64,000 bases of DNA from Lindgomyces ingoldianus (GCF_010093535.1 NW_022985164.1:946869-1010868); one strand, 5' to 3'; positions 1 through 13,035 are shown, numbered from the stretch's first letter. Numbers and translations: made by a program. The notes: generated by a model from the letters alone, not told the origin.

Positions 1-1309
1 TCTATAACTAGCTAGCATAATATATTAATATATAACTAATATGTACCTTTTATAGGCATCTTAGCAAAGACCCTAGCAAAGTAGATAAACATTAAAGATT
101 AAGTAGATAAAATTAAACTATTAAATAACACACTTAAAAAAAGCTTAATTTATACACAGCTAACTTAATTATAGAACTTTGCGTGTTAAGCGTAACAGAT
201 ATATGTACACTTAAGAACTTTTAAAATAACTTTATAGAGTAGAAGCTTGTACACTTTAGAGATCTTAGCTAACTGTTTCTATAAGAACTAATTACTACTC
301 TATAAAATAAAGGCATTAGCTTTAAGAAGGACATAATAGAGGCTACTATACTATATAAACTTATAAAAGAAGAACACATGTTTACTGTTCTACTAAAGCA
401 TTATATAAAACTATTACTACTATTGCTAGTCTTAACATAACAGAGGATGTCTCTGTATAAATTACCTGTAGACTTAATACTTTCTTTGTAATTAGTACAA
501 CTACCTTGTAATAGCTTACTGTACAAGAGCACAACTAAGCAGCTACATATTCCTGTAGCTACAGCTCTGCATAAGATTCCCTAAAGCTTATACCTACTAT
601 ATATAATTTAATTACTATACAATCTATACTAACTTCTACTTATATAAGATATTACAGCAGAGAACCTTGCGCCTAAGAAGGTTATACAATTCTAGAAGGC
701 ATAGAGGAAGGAGAACAACTACATAAGGCAACTATATAATATTCTAGCTAATAAGGCTATAGTATTTATTAAGCTTTACTAATGCCTTACTATTTTTAAG
801 GCATTATACACAAGCATCTTTCCTAATATTCTTAAAAAGCGCGCACACATGTTCTACCTTTATAATATTAGTCTAGGATAATTATAGAAGTTACTATATA
901 AGTAGCTTAGTAATTACTTTAATACTAACATAAATTATAACTAGTATTAGACAGATTAGACAATAATAAGCTTTACATAAAGTAAGCAGAAGAACTTTAT
1001 AAAAACTCTACATAAAGCTTTTAAAGCTATAATTAATAAACTTACTCTTATATAAAAAGCTCTTAGTCTATAATTCTAAGGCAAGATACTGCTTTACACT
1101 ACTATTATATAAGCATGCTAAGGGCAACTTAAACTTAAATAAGCAATGTTCTTAATTAAGCCTACGTGTAAGGCACTATACAGTAACCTCTATTTAGCAC
1201 TTTAGGTTATAATTAATTAATAGAACAATGCATTTATAAATAAATCCTAGAACGCGTACTACACTAATAGGCGATATAGCTTACCACGTACACATGGCTA
1301 TTAACAACG

Positions 1310-1620
1310 TGTAACAATTCTTGTTCTATCTTAGGTTGCCTAGAACCTATCTAAAGGGTCCCTGTATTAGCTCTAACCCTAGCTTAACCCTAACTTAACC
1401 TAGCCCTAACTCTGCCCTACCCCTTGCTGTTACCCTTATTCCCTTATGTATTTAGTTGCACCTTGCCCCTGTAGCTAGCTTAGTAGTTTTCTAATATCCT
1501 ACATACAAGGCCTATAGGTGTTATTAGTATTCCTAGGTCTCTAAGTCCCCACGCACTCCTATATGCCTCTAAGTGGATTTATACCGCATTTAGACCTATT
1601 GTCTTGCCTGCGCTGTTACA
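1310..1620 (+). repeat. Solo LTR, family B, inserted in Copia gag
   Basis: A 311 bp unit begins TGTAACA and ends TGTTACA, and is flanked by a perfect 5 bp direct repeat CAACG (1305-1309 and 1621-1625). That is the signature of an LTR retrotransposon insertion reduced to one LTR by recombination. Related copies lie at 12746-13035 (inverted) and 28684-28943. Removing it with one CAACG rejoins the Copia gag frame just upstream of the zinc knuckle. It holds a degenerate CCCTAA-rich tract at about 1370-1425. Confidence 0.87.
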
Positions 1621-2928
1621 CAACGTAGAAGAAGCCTAAGGGGATATAGAGGATTATTTAGACTACAGTCCTCTGCATAATTAAAGTAATGCTTTGTCTG
1701 TTATAAGGAAAGATGTTAGTTAATAAATTATTCTTACATAGATTAATTTTATGCAAAATGCTAATATATTTCTTTATATAAAGGATTTTATAACAAGACA
1801 CTAATATGTAAAGAGGTAAATGTGTATATTTAAAAGTTTAAAGGCAAACTAGAGTAAGAAAAAGAGAAGTTGCACAACAACAATAACCTAGATAAAAAGA
1901 AAAGTAAGAAGATTATTAACTACTTTACTAATGCTACATTTCTTTACTATGCGACTGCAGAGGACATCTACAGCCTAGAACTTAAAGAATACGCAGAATA
2001 GTTTATCCTTAAAGATTAATACTATATAGTATACTAAGGTAAACTATAGAATACTAGCGTAGTAAAGATCTCTACTATAAAGAAGTTATAACTTAAAGCA
2101 TACCTACAAGAATTCTCTTATACAAAAGTAGACTAAACACTAAGAAAAAAGAGTATTAGCTTTAAAAGATAAAAATTAACAGAATTAATTAGTACTATAT
2201 AAATTACTAACTTAGTTAGTAACATAATGTATCACATTCTAGAAACTCTAACACTATTCCTGCTATTGCTAGCAAATACTAACTAACTTAAGGCATACTT
2301 TAACAACATTCTAAATGTTATTATACGTAAAGACAAAACTACTATTCTTGTTATATAAAAATAGAGACACTTTTTTTTTAATATTAGTAAGAAAAAATCT
2401 ATGTCTTTTTTTACTAAATTAAAACTCTACTGCCTCTACTACTAATTTAGACACCCCTGCATAGAGAGACTCTAGAAGATGCTAACTAGCGCTAGCTATA
2501 ACATTAATGCTGCAGTGCTAAAAAAGATTAAGAAGTTCTGCTACTTCTACTAATTATATAACTAGGCCCTATAAAGATTTAAGTTTATAATTAAAGATAA
2601 CACCTACTTTAACTATAAAGTTATTATTAATGTTGTATAAATTAATAATAAAGATGTTTTATATATTATTAATGTAGACATATTATTTTAGGCTGCTACA
2701 TTTCTAAAATCTATGTCTACATAAGATACCTAAGATGCACTATGCAAATGCTAAATTAACACTTATTAAGGACCCCTAGACTATATTATGCATAACTCTA
2801 GTATAAACTTTGCTTTAGAGGATTTTTAAGCTTATGCAAAGATTATAGGAGCTACATGCAGGCAGATGCCTGTAGAAGCACATTAGGCAGTTAAAAAAGT
2901 TAAGCGTGTGCACGCACTTCTCTAACAA

Positions 2929-3126
2929 GTGTTTAACATCTTAAAGACTAAGCTAGGTAACTTTACAGATAATAAGGCTATCCTGCAGATAGCAGTTAAG
3001 GCTCTAAACAACACAGCTAGCCTACACAGTCTAGTACCCACGCTGCTAGTCTTTAGGGCATACCTAAGAATTAACCTAAACTCTTTGCTATTACTAGACA
3101 TTATTGCACAAGCAAGCGCTGTATAA
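2929..3126 (+). pseudogene. Surviving open stretch of Copia integrase
   Basis: About 65 codons without a stop inside the Copia integrase. The peptide contains AVKALNNTASLHSLVPTLLV, which matches the conserved part of fungal Copia integrases. The open frame begins at GTG, not ATG, and is entered from a longer damaged frame, so it is a remnant and not a gene. Confidence 0.6.
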
Positions 3127-5384
3127 AAGGTAATAAAGATACTTTAAAAAGACTATGTAAAAGTAAACATTAATTATATAATTAACACTTATAATAGCTT
3201 TATAACGCATAAAGTTCTTAACCTCCCCCTTAGCTTAAAGATTATAGCATAAAGAGAAAAGAAAGGCTAGACTAGCCTATACAAGATTAAAAGCATTAAA
3301 GAAAGAGATATTATTATTAAAAGAAAAAATAGCCTACTAAAGCTCTAATATACACAGGTTAAACTATACTATAAAGAAAAGAAAAAAGACAACTTACTTA
3401 TAATAAATAACCTAGATAAACTAATCCCTATATAAAGAAATTCTCTAAAGAAGAGAAAAAAAGAACAGCCTTATAAAAATGTTATAGAGGCAGAACTAAA
3501 GCCTACTACAGACTAAGCCCCTTAGAATAGCAATGCTGCACTAGTGCAAAGAGAAGATATAGATACTAGAAAAAGTAAAAGGTAAAGAAAACCTGCATAA
3601 AGTCTAGACTAAGTATTTCTAACTTAAAAGAAAAAAGATAATTAGGCCTTATCTATTAAGCTTTATACAGATAGTGTAATTACTACACCTAAAAAACTAT
3701 TTAAGGAATTAGACTACATAGAAATAAACACTTTAATTACTAATAGCACTTTTAAAGTTATAGCATATAACTTAATAAGGTATAAAGGTTAGATTTTTAA
3801 CCTTTACTTTATATAAAAAGTAAAAAGCAAAACAACCTAACTATATAAGAAATCCTGCCTAGTGTTTACTAGCTACTTAGACAAAAAAAAAAGAGAAATT
3901 CTTACTTAGTTACTAACTATCTAGAGAATAAGCTAAAGACTACTTTTAGCTATAAAAGTAAGCCTAAAAGCTATGTACAAAATGCATTTTAAACTGCGTA
4001 ATATTACATAAGTATACATCTAATTAATAAATAAGCTTATGCGCACGCTGTACACAAAGCTACTAAAGGAGATGCGCTAGAGCTTTCTACTAAATATAAT
4101 ACTCTAGGTTGTACAACCCTTATATAGAGCTGCTAAATTAGGACTGTATTAGTTTAAGACATATTATAACTATTATAAAGAAAAGCTGTGTATGCACATC
4201 TCTTTATACAACCCCTACTTTTTAATTACTAATAAAGAAGAGCACACCTTTAGTATTACTAGCCTACAGATAGACAACACTTTAAGCATTATAATAAAAA
4301 ATTTTATGTAAAGAGAAGAGGAAAAACTGTAAAAGGCAAAGTTCTATATAAAAGGTAAAACTATTTTAGTAGAGAAGTAGCTTATTAAGTTTAATAGTAG
4401 AAGAATTAAACTTACGCATAATATAGTAGTCTTTACTTAGAAGAAATAAGTAAGCTACCTTTATATAATTAACCTAAAGAATAAGAATGCTGCACAATAA
4501 TATGTTAAGTAATATACAAGAGAGGCATACATTGCATCTATGTGTTAACTAAAGGCAGCATTTAACCTGTCTATTACTGCATAAATTATAGACCCTTTGC
4601 ATAATAATATTAACACACTTAATGTATAAATCTAATAGTAGATAAATAACAGTAAGCGTAGTCTTACCTTTCTACTATTACAGCTTAATTATGTAAAGCT
4701 GTTTATCTTTATAAATAGATTATTTACTAATAATAAAAACTTTAGCTTATAGCTAGAATTCTTAATTATATTAAGTAATAAAGACTATATAAAGTAAAGT
4801 AACTACTTTAAAATACTAGGCAACATTATACACTAAAATTCTACTAAGTGTAAAAAAGTAACTAGAAGTGTTCTTACTAGTAAACTATATAAAATAGTTA
4901 AAAAGTTTAATAATGTAATTACCTTTAGTACAACTTTATAGTAAATTATATAAACACTTAAACTACTACTAATTCTAGTAGTAATCTACATAGATTTAAA
5001 GTCTCTATATAATTACCTTATTAAGCTAGGCACTACTAGTAAAAAGTAACTTATAATTAACATTATGTTACTCTATAAATTATATAAGAAGAGAGAAATT
5101 ACTAAAATAAAGTAGATTAATAGTAAAGACAACCTAGTAAATGCATGTATAAAGAAAACACTAAACTAAGCTCTTTAATTATTAGTCCTAACTAACTGCC
5201 TCTTTGTCTAGATAGAAGCATCTGTAGACTAGCTAGATCCTGTGCGCAAAGATGCCTTAGACTAACTAGACTAATAATGCCTTTATATAAGGCTTATTTT
5301 CTTTTATTTTGTTTTTTTTTGTATTATACGCACTTATTTTTATTATTATAAGGATCTGTCACTGTTAGCACTATACAAAAAAAA

Positions 5385-5880
5385 AAAGAGCTAGGGGATT
5401 GTATAGTAAAGCTTAGAAAGTAAAGAATAAAAAAAAGAAAAGCTATTTACATAGCACAACTAGCCTATTCTAACACATAGCATTACTAAGGCAAGTCCTA
5501 ATAAATAGAGTAAAGTAAAGGCAGAACATAATTAGATAGACCTACACAGACAGAAGGGAGGTAACGCGTATAAAAGGTAACTTTTTAGATAAAAAGAAAA
5601 GTTGCTAGTGTCTGTACGCAGCAGCAGCGTCACAGCCTAGATACAAGCGATCACGCACGAGCAGGATCACGTATCTATGTTACATGATGCTTGTGCGCGA
5701 ACCTCTGTGCGCAAACATCTAGATATCCCCCTTTTCCTCTGTATAGAGGAAAAATAAGAAGTAATTAACACTAGTTACCTAACACCCCTATGTAATGTTT
5801 ACACTGTGCAAACCTCTCCGTCTTGTACGCATTTGCTAACACTAAGTGCTAGCTAGCAGAGAGTCTATTTAACATAATCT
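5385..5880 (+). repeat. Probable 3' LTR region of the Copia remnant
   Basis: Directly after the RNase H end and a purine-rich tract, the sequence changes from coding-like to a region with CpG-containing patches (for example 5620-5720) and no reading frame. This is the expected place for the 3' LTR (beginning near TGTATAG at about 5400). No second copy or target duplication was found, so both borders are approximate. Confidence 0.33.
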
Positions 5881-7342
5881 CTATTTAGCTATCTGTTTTT
5901 TTATAATAAGCAGTAAAAAGCTTAACTTTTATACCTAGAATTTAATAAAATTTAGACTAAAAACTAGATATAAACTAGAGTCCCTAGTTAAAGATAATAG
6001 TTTTAGGTGTATAGCTAAAATAGTACACTTATTAAATAAATAAAGTAGCTATTTCTTAGGCATTAATTATTTTATAGTAGGGGATAGAAATAGCTTATTT
6101 TAATAAGTAATTAATTATAACTATAATTTAATTATATCTAGACTTATCTTTAAAGAACTCCTTAAAGTTAATGCATAAGTGCTATATTAGTTAAGCAGGA
6201 ATTAGCAGAGGGTAGATAAAGCTTAGGGTTTAAGTCTATTTTAAATAAGCCTTATAATAAAGAAGGTAATTCTGTACATATTATTTATAAGTAGCTTTTA
6301 TACTCTTCTAGTAGTACTTTTAAGCTAGTAACTAATAAGTCTTAGTAGCACTTAAGTATGCTAAGGATACTTAGTTATAAACTTCTTAGATAAGTTAGGT
6401 ACACAGCAATAAGTCTACTAGCACACATAAGTAGTTAGTATAAAGGAGTAGTCTATTTCTTATTTAATAATAGTAAAGTAAAAGTTTTTACTTTTATATA
6501 AAAAAAGCTTAATTTTTTTAAAGTAATGTGTTAATTAATTTTAGAAAATTTAAAGACATAACTTAGTTTAGTTCTTTTATAATGTTTAGTATAGCTACTT
6601 AAGTTGTTGTTTAAGCAATATAGTACTAGGCTAGTTTAGAGTTAATTTAAGGGTGTAGTTAGTGCAGTTCTAGTAGAACTTTTAACTTATTATTAGTTTA
6701 AGCTGCTCTTAAATTTTCTATGTCTTATTTATAATAACTAAGAATGTCTGCCCTAGTGTTGTTTTTACTAGGGGTGTACTTAATTTAGAAGTAATACTAA
6801 GCTAACTTTTTAGCTTAATAGACTTAATAAGCATTTAGCACCTTTATTATTATAAAGTACTTTAATAAATAATAATTAGTATATACTAGGGTGCTTATTA
6901 CTATAGATGTAAGCTTAGCCCTTTATTATTTAAACATAGTAATAATTATAAATAGCTCTTTATTATATATCTCCTAGTTTAGCTCTAAACTAGATAGGAC
7001 CTTACTATAGAATAATACAGAGCACTAATTTTTATCTGCCTGTTTCTAAAAAAGAACTTCTACTACTACTTTATTAAAAGTGTTAGTTTTAATTTTAGTT
7101 TATAACGCAAAGTTAAAATAGTAAAGTGTAGGTATACTTAGTAGCATAGACTTTAGCTTTTTAAAAGCCACATTATACTCTAAAGTCTATATAAAAAAGG
7201 TAGTAAAGCTCTAAAGTATAATAATTAGTTTTGCTATATAAAAGAATTTTAGAATAAATTAACATACTTTATAGGCAAGTTACTCACACACCTAAGTTGC
7301 TTACTTTTGCTAAGACCCTACTACACTACTCTTCCTACACTA

Positions 7343-9000
7343 ATGCATTCCTAACAACACTACTTAAATATGTTAAAGGAATGTTAGATGCAGCTTACAC
7401 TTTAGGCTTTTAAATAAGACATAATACTTTCTAACTAACACACTGCAGCTATCTATAAGGTCTTTTAAAAGATAATAAGTAACTAACACACTAGACAACC
7501 TTTCTAAGCTAATTATACAGCTAACTTATAAAAGCTAGATAATAACAAGAAGCAGGTAATTATTTAGCACATACTTAAGCTAGATGCATAAGAATTTCCC
7601 CTCTAGCTAGCAGCTATAGCTAATATAGCTAATTCTTTACACACTAAGCATAATATAGGCTATATTAGCATAAACTAGCTTAATATGTTTATTAAGTGTT
7701 ACTTAAAGCTTAAAGTAAAGTTTAAGTATAAGTATAACTATAAAAAAGCTTTTTATAAAGATTTTATAGTAATTTAAAGCTAGTTTAACTTTATAAAGAA
7801 TATTAAAGCTAAGTATAGCATCTAGAATAACAACACATACAACTTTAATAAAACAAAGTTTATAATAGGCTAGATATCTACTAAAGCAGTTATTACAAGT
7901 TTAGAGAGATAAGGACAGCTAAAAGCAGTCTAGCTAGGTAACTAGAAGTAGACAACAGCTATCTAGGGCATTAATGCTAAAAAGTAGGCTATTTTACTTT
8001 TTATTATCTTTTAAAGTAGCAACTACTTTTTAAACTAGTATAAAAAGAAAAATCTACTTTAGAATTAAGTTATTATAATCTTTAAGCGCAGCTAGACTAC
8101 TAATTAGCTTAGTCTAGACTAGTTAAAGCACTTTAACGCGCATATAAAGAAGTGTACTGTTAGCAGCTACTATCTGCTAGTTATTAATAGCTATAAAAGC
8201 TATAACTTACTTTATTTCTAGTAATACTATAAAGATAATAAGATTATTACTATCTACATGCCTTTTTACTTATTACACTTTTTATAGCTACTTAATGTAG
8301 GTTGTTTTACTCCTTTAAAAAAGGCATATAAGCACTAAGCTAAAAACCTTATACACAACTAGATTACTTATATTATAAAAATAAAGTTCCTACTATGCTT
8401 TAAAGTAGCTTATAATGCTGTAATTACTTTTAGTAATATCTAAAGAGGGTTTTAAGGCGCTAGATTAGTTCCTTTTAACCTATAATAGGTTATAATAGGC
8501 CTTAATGTAAAGTTACGCACTCTATTACTACTACTACTTATATATAACAAGCCCTAGCAGTTATAAACCCTAAGTAATACTCTAAAACTTAAGTTATAAT
8601 TAATGCTTATAAAGATAAAAATTTAGAAGCATATAAATAGTTTACTAACTTCTATAGTTAAGGTGTTTAAAAAGGTCTTAAAGGGGGTAGCAATAATTAC
8701 GCATAAGCTAGTGTTAGTGTAATAGGAAATTACTAAGCTTTAAGCAGCTAATAAGGCTACTACACAACATAAATTACATAAAAAAAAGTAAATTAAGGTA
8801 AAAGAGACCTTAATAATTTAGAAAAGCCTGCGCTTAATAGCTTTAAAGAAGTTTAAAGCGCGTAGTAATAGAAAAAAGGCAAAGAAGTAGGTGCAAGCTA
8901 AAGTAGGTAAGCTATTCTAAAGGCGCTGCAGATAGTGCAATTAGACTAGGCATAACGCGCAAATGTGTAAGCAAGAAGTAAAAGTAGTATCTAAATAATA
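7343..9000 (+). pseudogene. RIP-killed Fot1/Pogo (DDE) transposase
   Basis: Reading through stops gives the standard layout of a Fot1-like transposase: an N-terminal psq/CENP-B type helix-turn-helix (about 7343-7700), a DDE core with a WTTAIQGINAK-type block at about 7950, and the conserved LNVGCFTPLKKAY motif at about 8295-8330. A basic C-terminus with a cysteine/histidine knuckle-like tail lies at about 8880-8980. Dozens of TAA/TAG codons at former CAA, CAG and TGG positions make it non-functional. The acidic catalytic residues were not resolved with confidence. Confidence 0.75.
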
Positions 9001-9039
9001 TTCTAGGCTGTACTATACTATATAGTGCTAGAGCGGGTT

Positions 9040-9463
9040 GTTATGGGCCATAATAGAGTTTGTTGGGGTGGGGTCTTGGCAAAAGTGAGCGACTCAGGTG
9101 TGTGAGCGACTCGCCCATGAAGTTGTCAGATTGAAGCACTGTTTCTGGGCTTCCTGAGATAAATGATGGGTTTGGATATGATGTATGGGATGATTAATTG
9201 ATTGTATTGATGGTCTTCATTTATCAATCCTTTTTCTGCTCTACTCGTGTTGCTCGGCTTTTTGTTTTGCCGATCCGAGTCCCTCGCGCACTTGCCCTAT
9301 GCGCGACCAGCTTGCAAAATGCTGCAATTTTCTGCAATTTGCTGCAAAATGCTGCAATTTGCAGCAACATACTGTTCGAGCTTATTGCTCGTACTATGTA
9401 GCAGCTTTCGTCAAGCGTTCCTCCTGTCTTGACAGTAGGTGCGCAAATCTAACAGAAGTACGT
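9040..9463. other. Un-RIPped island: 3' end and tail of Fot copy A
   Basis: Base composition is abruptly normal, with intact CpG and CpA sites, inside RIP-saturated DNA. It holds the internal inverted-repeat copy (about 9070-9126), then a tail with short GCTGCAAAAT/GCTGCAATTT repeats at about 9312-9366 that include a near-palindrome (TGCTGCAATTTGCAGCA). Short overlapping frames here start at non-ATG codons or overlap each other and show no protein family; I see no gene. The most economical reading is single-copy DNA captured at the transposon end. Confidence 0.6.
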
Positions 9464-12400
9464 TACTAATAAAATTTAGTAAAGCCTAAAAAGGATTTTA
9501 CACCTGTTATAGTAGTAGGCGCCTACTAGTTGCGTAGCACTTCTACTTTCTCTAGGTTAACCTCTAGTCCTTTATTTAAAAGTATATAGCTAAGATACTT
9601 TATTTAAGTAATATAAAATTTACTTTTTTTAATTTTTACTTATAATTCTACTTACTAGAGCCTTTCTAAGACTTTTTTAATATAAAGAATATAAGTTGCT
9701 TTATCTTTAAAGTAAATAAAGATGTTATTAAGATAAGTAATATAAAAATTATTTAGATAGTTAATTAATACATTATTTATATAGCACTAGTAAGTTGCTA
9801 GACTATTGCATAATTTAAAGAGCAAAACTTTACACTTATAGGTTCTATATTATGTCTAAAAGGTAGTACACTCTTTAAAGCTTAGATCTATCCTAATCTT
9901 ATTAAAAGCTGCGCAAATATTAAACTTAGTAAAAATTGCTACTTTAGTAAGTCTTAATAAAAGTTTATCTATGCACAGTATTAGATACACATTCTTATAA
10001 GTAAAAGTGTTAAGTTTATAGTAATTAACATAGATACATAAGTCACTATTTAGTTTCTATATATAAAGAATAAAAGATGTAAAAGAGCTCTAACTTTACT
10101 TAATAAAGCTATATTTTAAATTATTTATAATGTATTTCTTTATTACCTCTAGCTTCTTAAGGTTCTGTTTGTACAACAGACTATAACTGTTAGAGAGAGG
10201 CTCTATAAGGACAATCTTGTAGTTATATAAACAATGTACTAGTAGCTAGTAAGCTGCTGTGTGGCTAAATACATCTTAGTACTAATGGTATTTAGAGGGC
10301 AATTAGAGGTTTACTAATACTTTAGTTTTATATTTAGTGTCTAACTATAAAGCTTACTTATTTTTAATTAACTACTTAATTTTATAAATAAAAGTTAAAA
10401 AAAACTTATTCTTTTTTTTATATTAAAATAAAAAGCATTTACTAAAATTAGGGTAATAGTAGCTAAATAGACCTTCTTTAAACCTATTCTAGACTTTTTA
10501 ATAAATAGGTAGAAGAATAATTTAAGTGTTTTTAGACTATAAATAATAGAAGATCTATATAATTTTAGTAGCCTTAGTAAACTCTTAATACAGTAGATTG
10601 TTAGGCTGCATAACTACTAAAATTAGTCCTTTTCTTATAGTGTGTTATGTTATTTAATATCTAGCTCTACTTCTTTATTACGCGCAGGCTAGGTTAATTA
10701 TATAAGTAAGGGCAGTAAAAGTTTATAAGTAGGTAGATATTTACTAGGCTATATAATCTAATTCCTCTTTATATTTAGATAAAGTTTAAAACAACATAAC
10801 TATTTAATGCTAATAATGTAATCTTAGAAGCTAAGGTTTATAATAATAAAAAAGCAGTTTTAAATGCTTCTTCTATTAATTTACATGTGCAGGCAGATAT
10901 ACTAGTAGATAGGGACTTAGATCTAATCTTAAAAGCCCTTAACTATAACTTTAAATAGTAAGTATTAGATAAAAACATAAAAGCATTAAAATAATAACTT
11001 AGTAGTTAGTAAGTTAATAAATAAAAAACTATAAGCACTAGTATTAACTAAAAGATTTAAACAAACTTTAATGCTTTTTAAATATAAAATAGTAAAAACT
11101 TAAAAGTGTTTTTCTTTAAATAAGTGTAATAGATTAATGTTTAATAAATTATACTTACTTAAGCTTAAAATAAAAAGTTTTTTTAAGTGTTACTATTTTT
11201 TATTTAGAAGGCATCTAGATTAAAATTATTTATATTTATAAATTCTTCTTTAAAATCTTACTACTCTACCTCTATTTCTTATACCCTAAAGATAAGGTAG
11301 TTACTAGTAAAATGTTTTAGTTTTTTATAATTATAATAGTTGCTAGGAGTTGTCTGTCTTTCTAGGGCAGGTGTCTAGCTAGATTATCTATAGGTAATTA
11401 AGGTAGACTAGAGTACTAACAAAAGTGCAGGTTAGAGTGCACTAGAATAGTATACCACCTTAGATGTAATACTAGAAACCTTTTAAGACTAATTTATACT
11501 AAGTCTAATAGTAGACTATTAGGTAAGATTAACAGTTTACTTTAAAATAGTAGAGGTATTTCTTCTTTTTATATTATAAGCTATTAGGTAGGCTACTATA
11601 GTCTTAAAAAAGCCCTTTTAAGTATGCTTAAAACCTAAGTTTAGTACTTTTAAGCTAGGTAGTATTTTTTTCTATAAGTAAAAAAACTATTCTGCTTTTA
11701 ATATAAACTTTTTAATAGTAGCACTAATAAAGTAAGCTTTAAAAGTAAAAAATACTTTTTTTTTACTTATTTTTAAAGTTTAAAACACTTGTTACACCTT
11801 TATCTTTTTATTACTAGTAATAAAGTATATTTATAAGAGCTTAATTATTTCTTCTATGTTTTTAAACTAAAAATTATCTAATTTAGCTAAGTATCTAGGC
11901 TCTAGGTATTCCTTTGCAATACTAGCAGTGTGTCTCTATACTAACACTATGTGTGCATGCTTACTCTAATAGTAATCTAAATTAATGTTAAGTCTATTTA
12001 TAATAAAGGCTTACTATTATTTAAATATAAGTTTTTTACTATCTATAAAGTTTTTAATCTTAAGCATATGTTTAGTAAGGTAGCTTTAAAAAAGCTTAAA
12101 AGTGCTAAAAAAGTCTCTTACTATTAGTGTAGTAAAGGTAATTTAGGGCATTATTAAAAGTAATTTAGTAGTTAGTAAGAAATAATTAGAACTAATAGTT
12201 TTTAATTTAGTTAGCTATTTAATTTATGCCTTTAATTAAGTAACTTAGTTTTTAAAAGCTATACTACTAAAGTTTAACTCTAAATTTAGTAAGTTTTTAG
12301 CTTTAAGTCCTATAAAAAAAGTTTAGCTATTAAAGTTAGTAGTAGTTTAGTTTTAAAAGTAAGCATTTTACCTTAGCTATAGCTAGAATAAGTTATAGTC

Positions 12401-12745
12401 TTTATAATAAAATTTAATAGTAGTTAAGAGTTAAGCATTAGTAGTTATTCTTAATCTTAATAAGTTATTAGTAGTCTTTAAGTTTCTACCTTAGCACACT
12501 TTTTACAACTTTTCTAAAGGTAATTTTAATTATAAGAGATAAGAAGTTCTAAACTTAAAAGCTTTAGTTAATAAAAAGTTTCTAAAATCTTATTTATAAT
12601 AACTAAATAATTTAATATAATAGTGTGTAAAAACTGTAACTTAAACTAAATTAAACACTTCTTAGAGTTAGATATAGTTAAATAAATAATTAATATAATA
12701 TTATTAATAAGGCTGTTACTAGCAAAAGCAAGTTTTTTAATATAA

Positions 12746-13035
12746 TGTAATAGCGCAGGCAAGACAATAGGTCTAAATGCGGTATAAATCCACTTAGAGG
12801 CATATAGGAGTGCGTGGGGACTTAGAGACCTAGGAATACTAATAACACCTATAGGCCTTGTACGTAGGATATTAGAAAACTACTAAGCTAGCTACAGGGG
12901 CAAGGTGCGACTAAATACATGAGGGAATAGGGGTAACTGCAGGGGACTAGGTTGAGTCATGGTCGGGGCCGATACAGGGACCCTTCGGATAGGATCTGAG
13001 CGACCTGAGATGGAACAATTTGTAGAATTGTTACA
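12746..13035 (-). repeat. Family B LTR, 5' LTR of the minus-strand Gypsy
   Basis: Reverse complement of the LTR at 1310-1620 (termini TGTAACA and TGTTACA, here TGTAATA after RIP). It lies directly upstream, in minus orientation, of the gag-pol frames, so it is best read as their 5' LTR. The right half (about 12890-13035) is little mutated. No target duplication matches, since the other LTR is lost. Confidence 0.8.

Larger units (their letters stand above)
1..5800 (+). mobile_element. RIP-degraded Ty1/Copia retrotransposon remnant
   Basis: Reading through the many TAA/TAG codons (expected RIP products of CAA, CAG and TGG) gives a gag-pol polyprotein in the order gag, integrase, reverse transcriptase, RNase H, which is the Copia order. 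Gag carries a CCHC-like start (CFVC then C) at 1690-1716. The integrase core lies at about 2500-3200, including a conserved VPTLLVF-type stretch near 3030. RT lies at about 3690-4400, and RNase H at about 4560-5280. A purine run ending in AGCTAGGGGA at about 5377-5400 looks like a polypurine tract before a 3' LTR. Gag is split by a solo LTR at 1310-1620. The 5' LTR was not found and may lie left of the window. The element is dead: no frame longer than about 65 codons survives. Confidence 0.78.
7262..9463 (+). mobile_element. Fot/Pogo-type DNA transposon (copy A) with extended 3' end
   Basis: Bounded by TA dinucleotides (7260-7261 and 9464-9465). The ends are ACATACTT at the left and the reverse complement of ACGTACTTC at the right. 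Left terminal sequence of about 50 bp (to about 7320) has an inverted partner at about 9070-9126, not at the very end, so the last roughly 337 bp (9127-9463) are an extra tail. The insertion lies inside the Gypsy RT/RNase H gene, whose frame is restored by precise removal, which fixes both borders. The body to about 9030 is heavily RIP-mutated; the remainder is not. Confidence 0.83.
5900..13035 (-). mobile_element. RIP-degraded Ty3/Gypsy element, split by a Fot transposon
   Basis: On the minus strand, starting at a family B LTR (12746-13035), a gag region runs to about 11200, then RT (about 10150-9466). After the DNA transposon at 7262-9463 come RNase H (about 7261-6730) and a truncated integrase (to about 5900). 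RT motifs seen through RIP stops include a YLNN box (a TGATGAT to TAATAAT change of YLDD) and SFLGFTKFY at the RT end. Cutting out 7262-9463 with one TA joins RT to RNase H in frame. The 3' LTR is missing; the Copia LTR region abuts the integrase. RT-RH-INT order defines Gypsy. Confidence 0.8.

Noticed and set aside
1370..1425. Telomere (CCCTAA repeats)
   Set aside because: The run is short, degenerate and lies inside an LTR with target duplication, with sequence continuing on both sides.
9312..9366. CRISPR-like repeats
   Set aside because: Repeats are about 10-18 bp, irregular and without unique spacers; the host is a eukaryote.
9198..9432. Short frames in the un-RIPped tail of Fot copy A
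   Set aside because: Two overlapping frames on the same DNA, both encoding repeats of AAICCKMLQ-like sequence from the GCTGCAAAAT units; no conserved domain.
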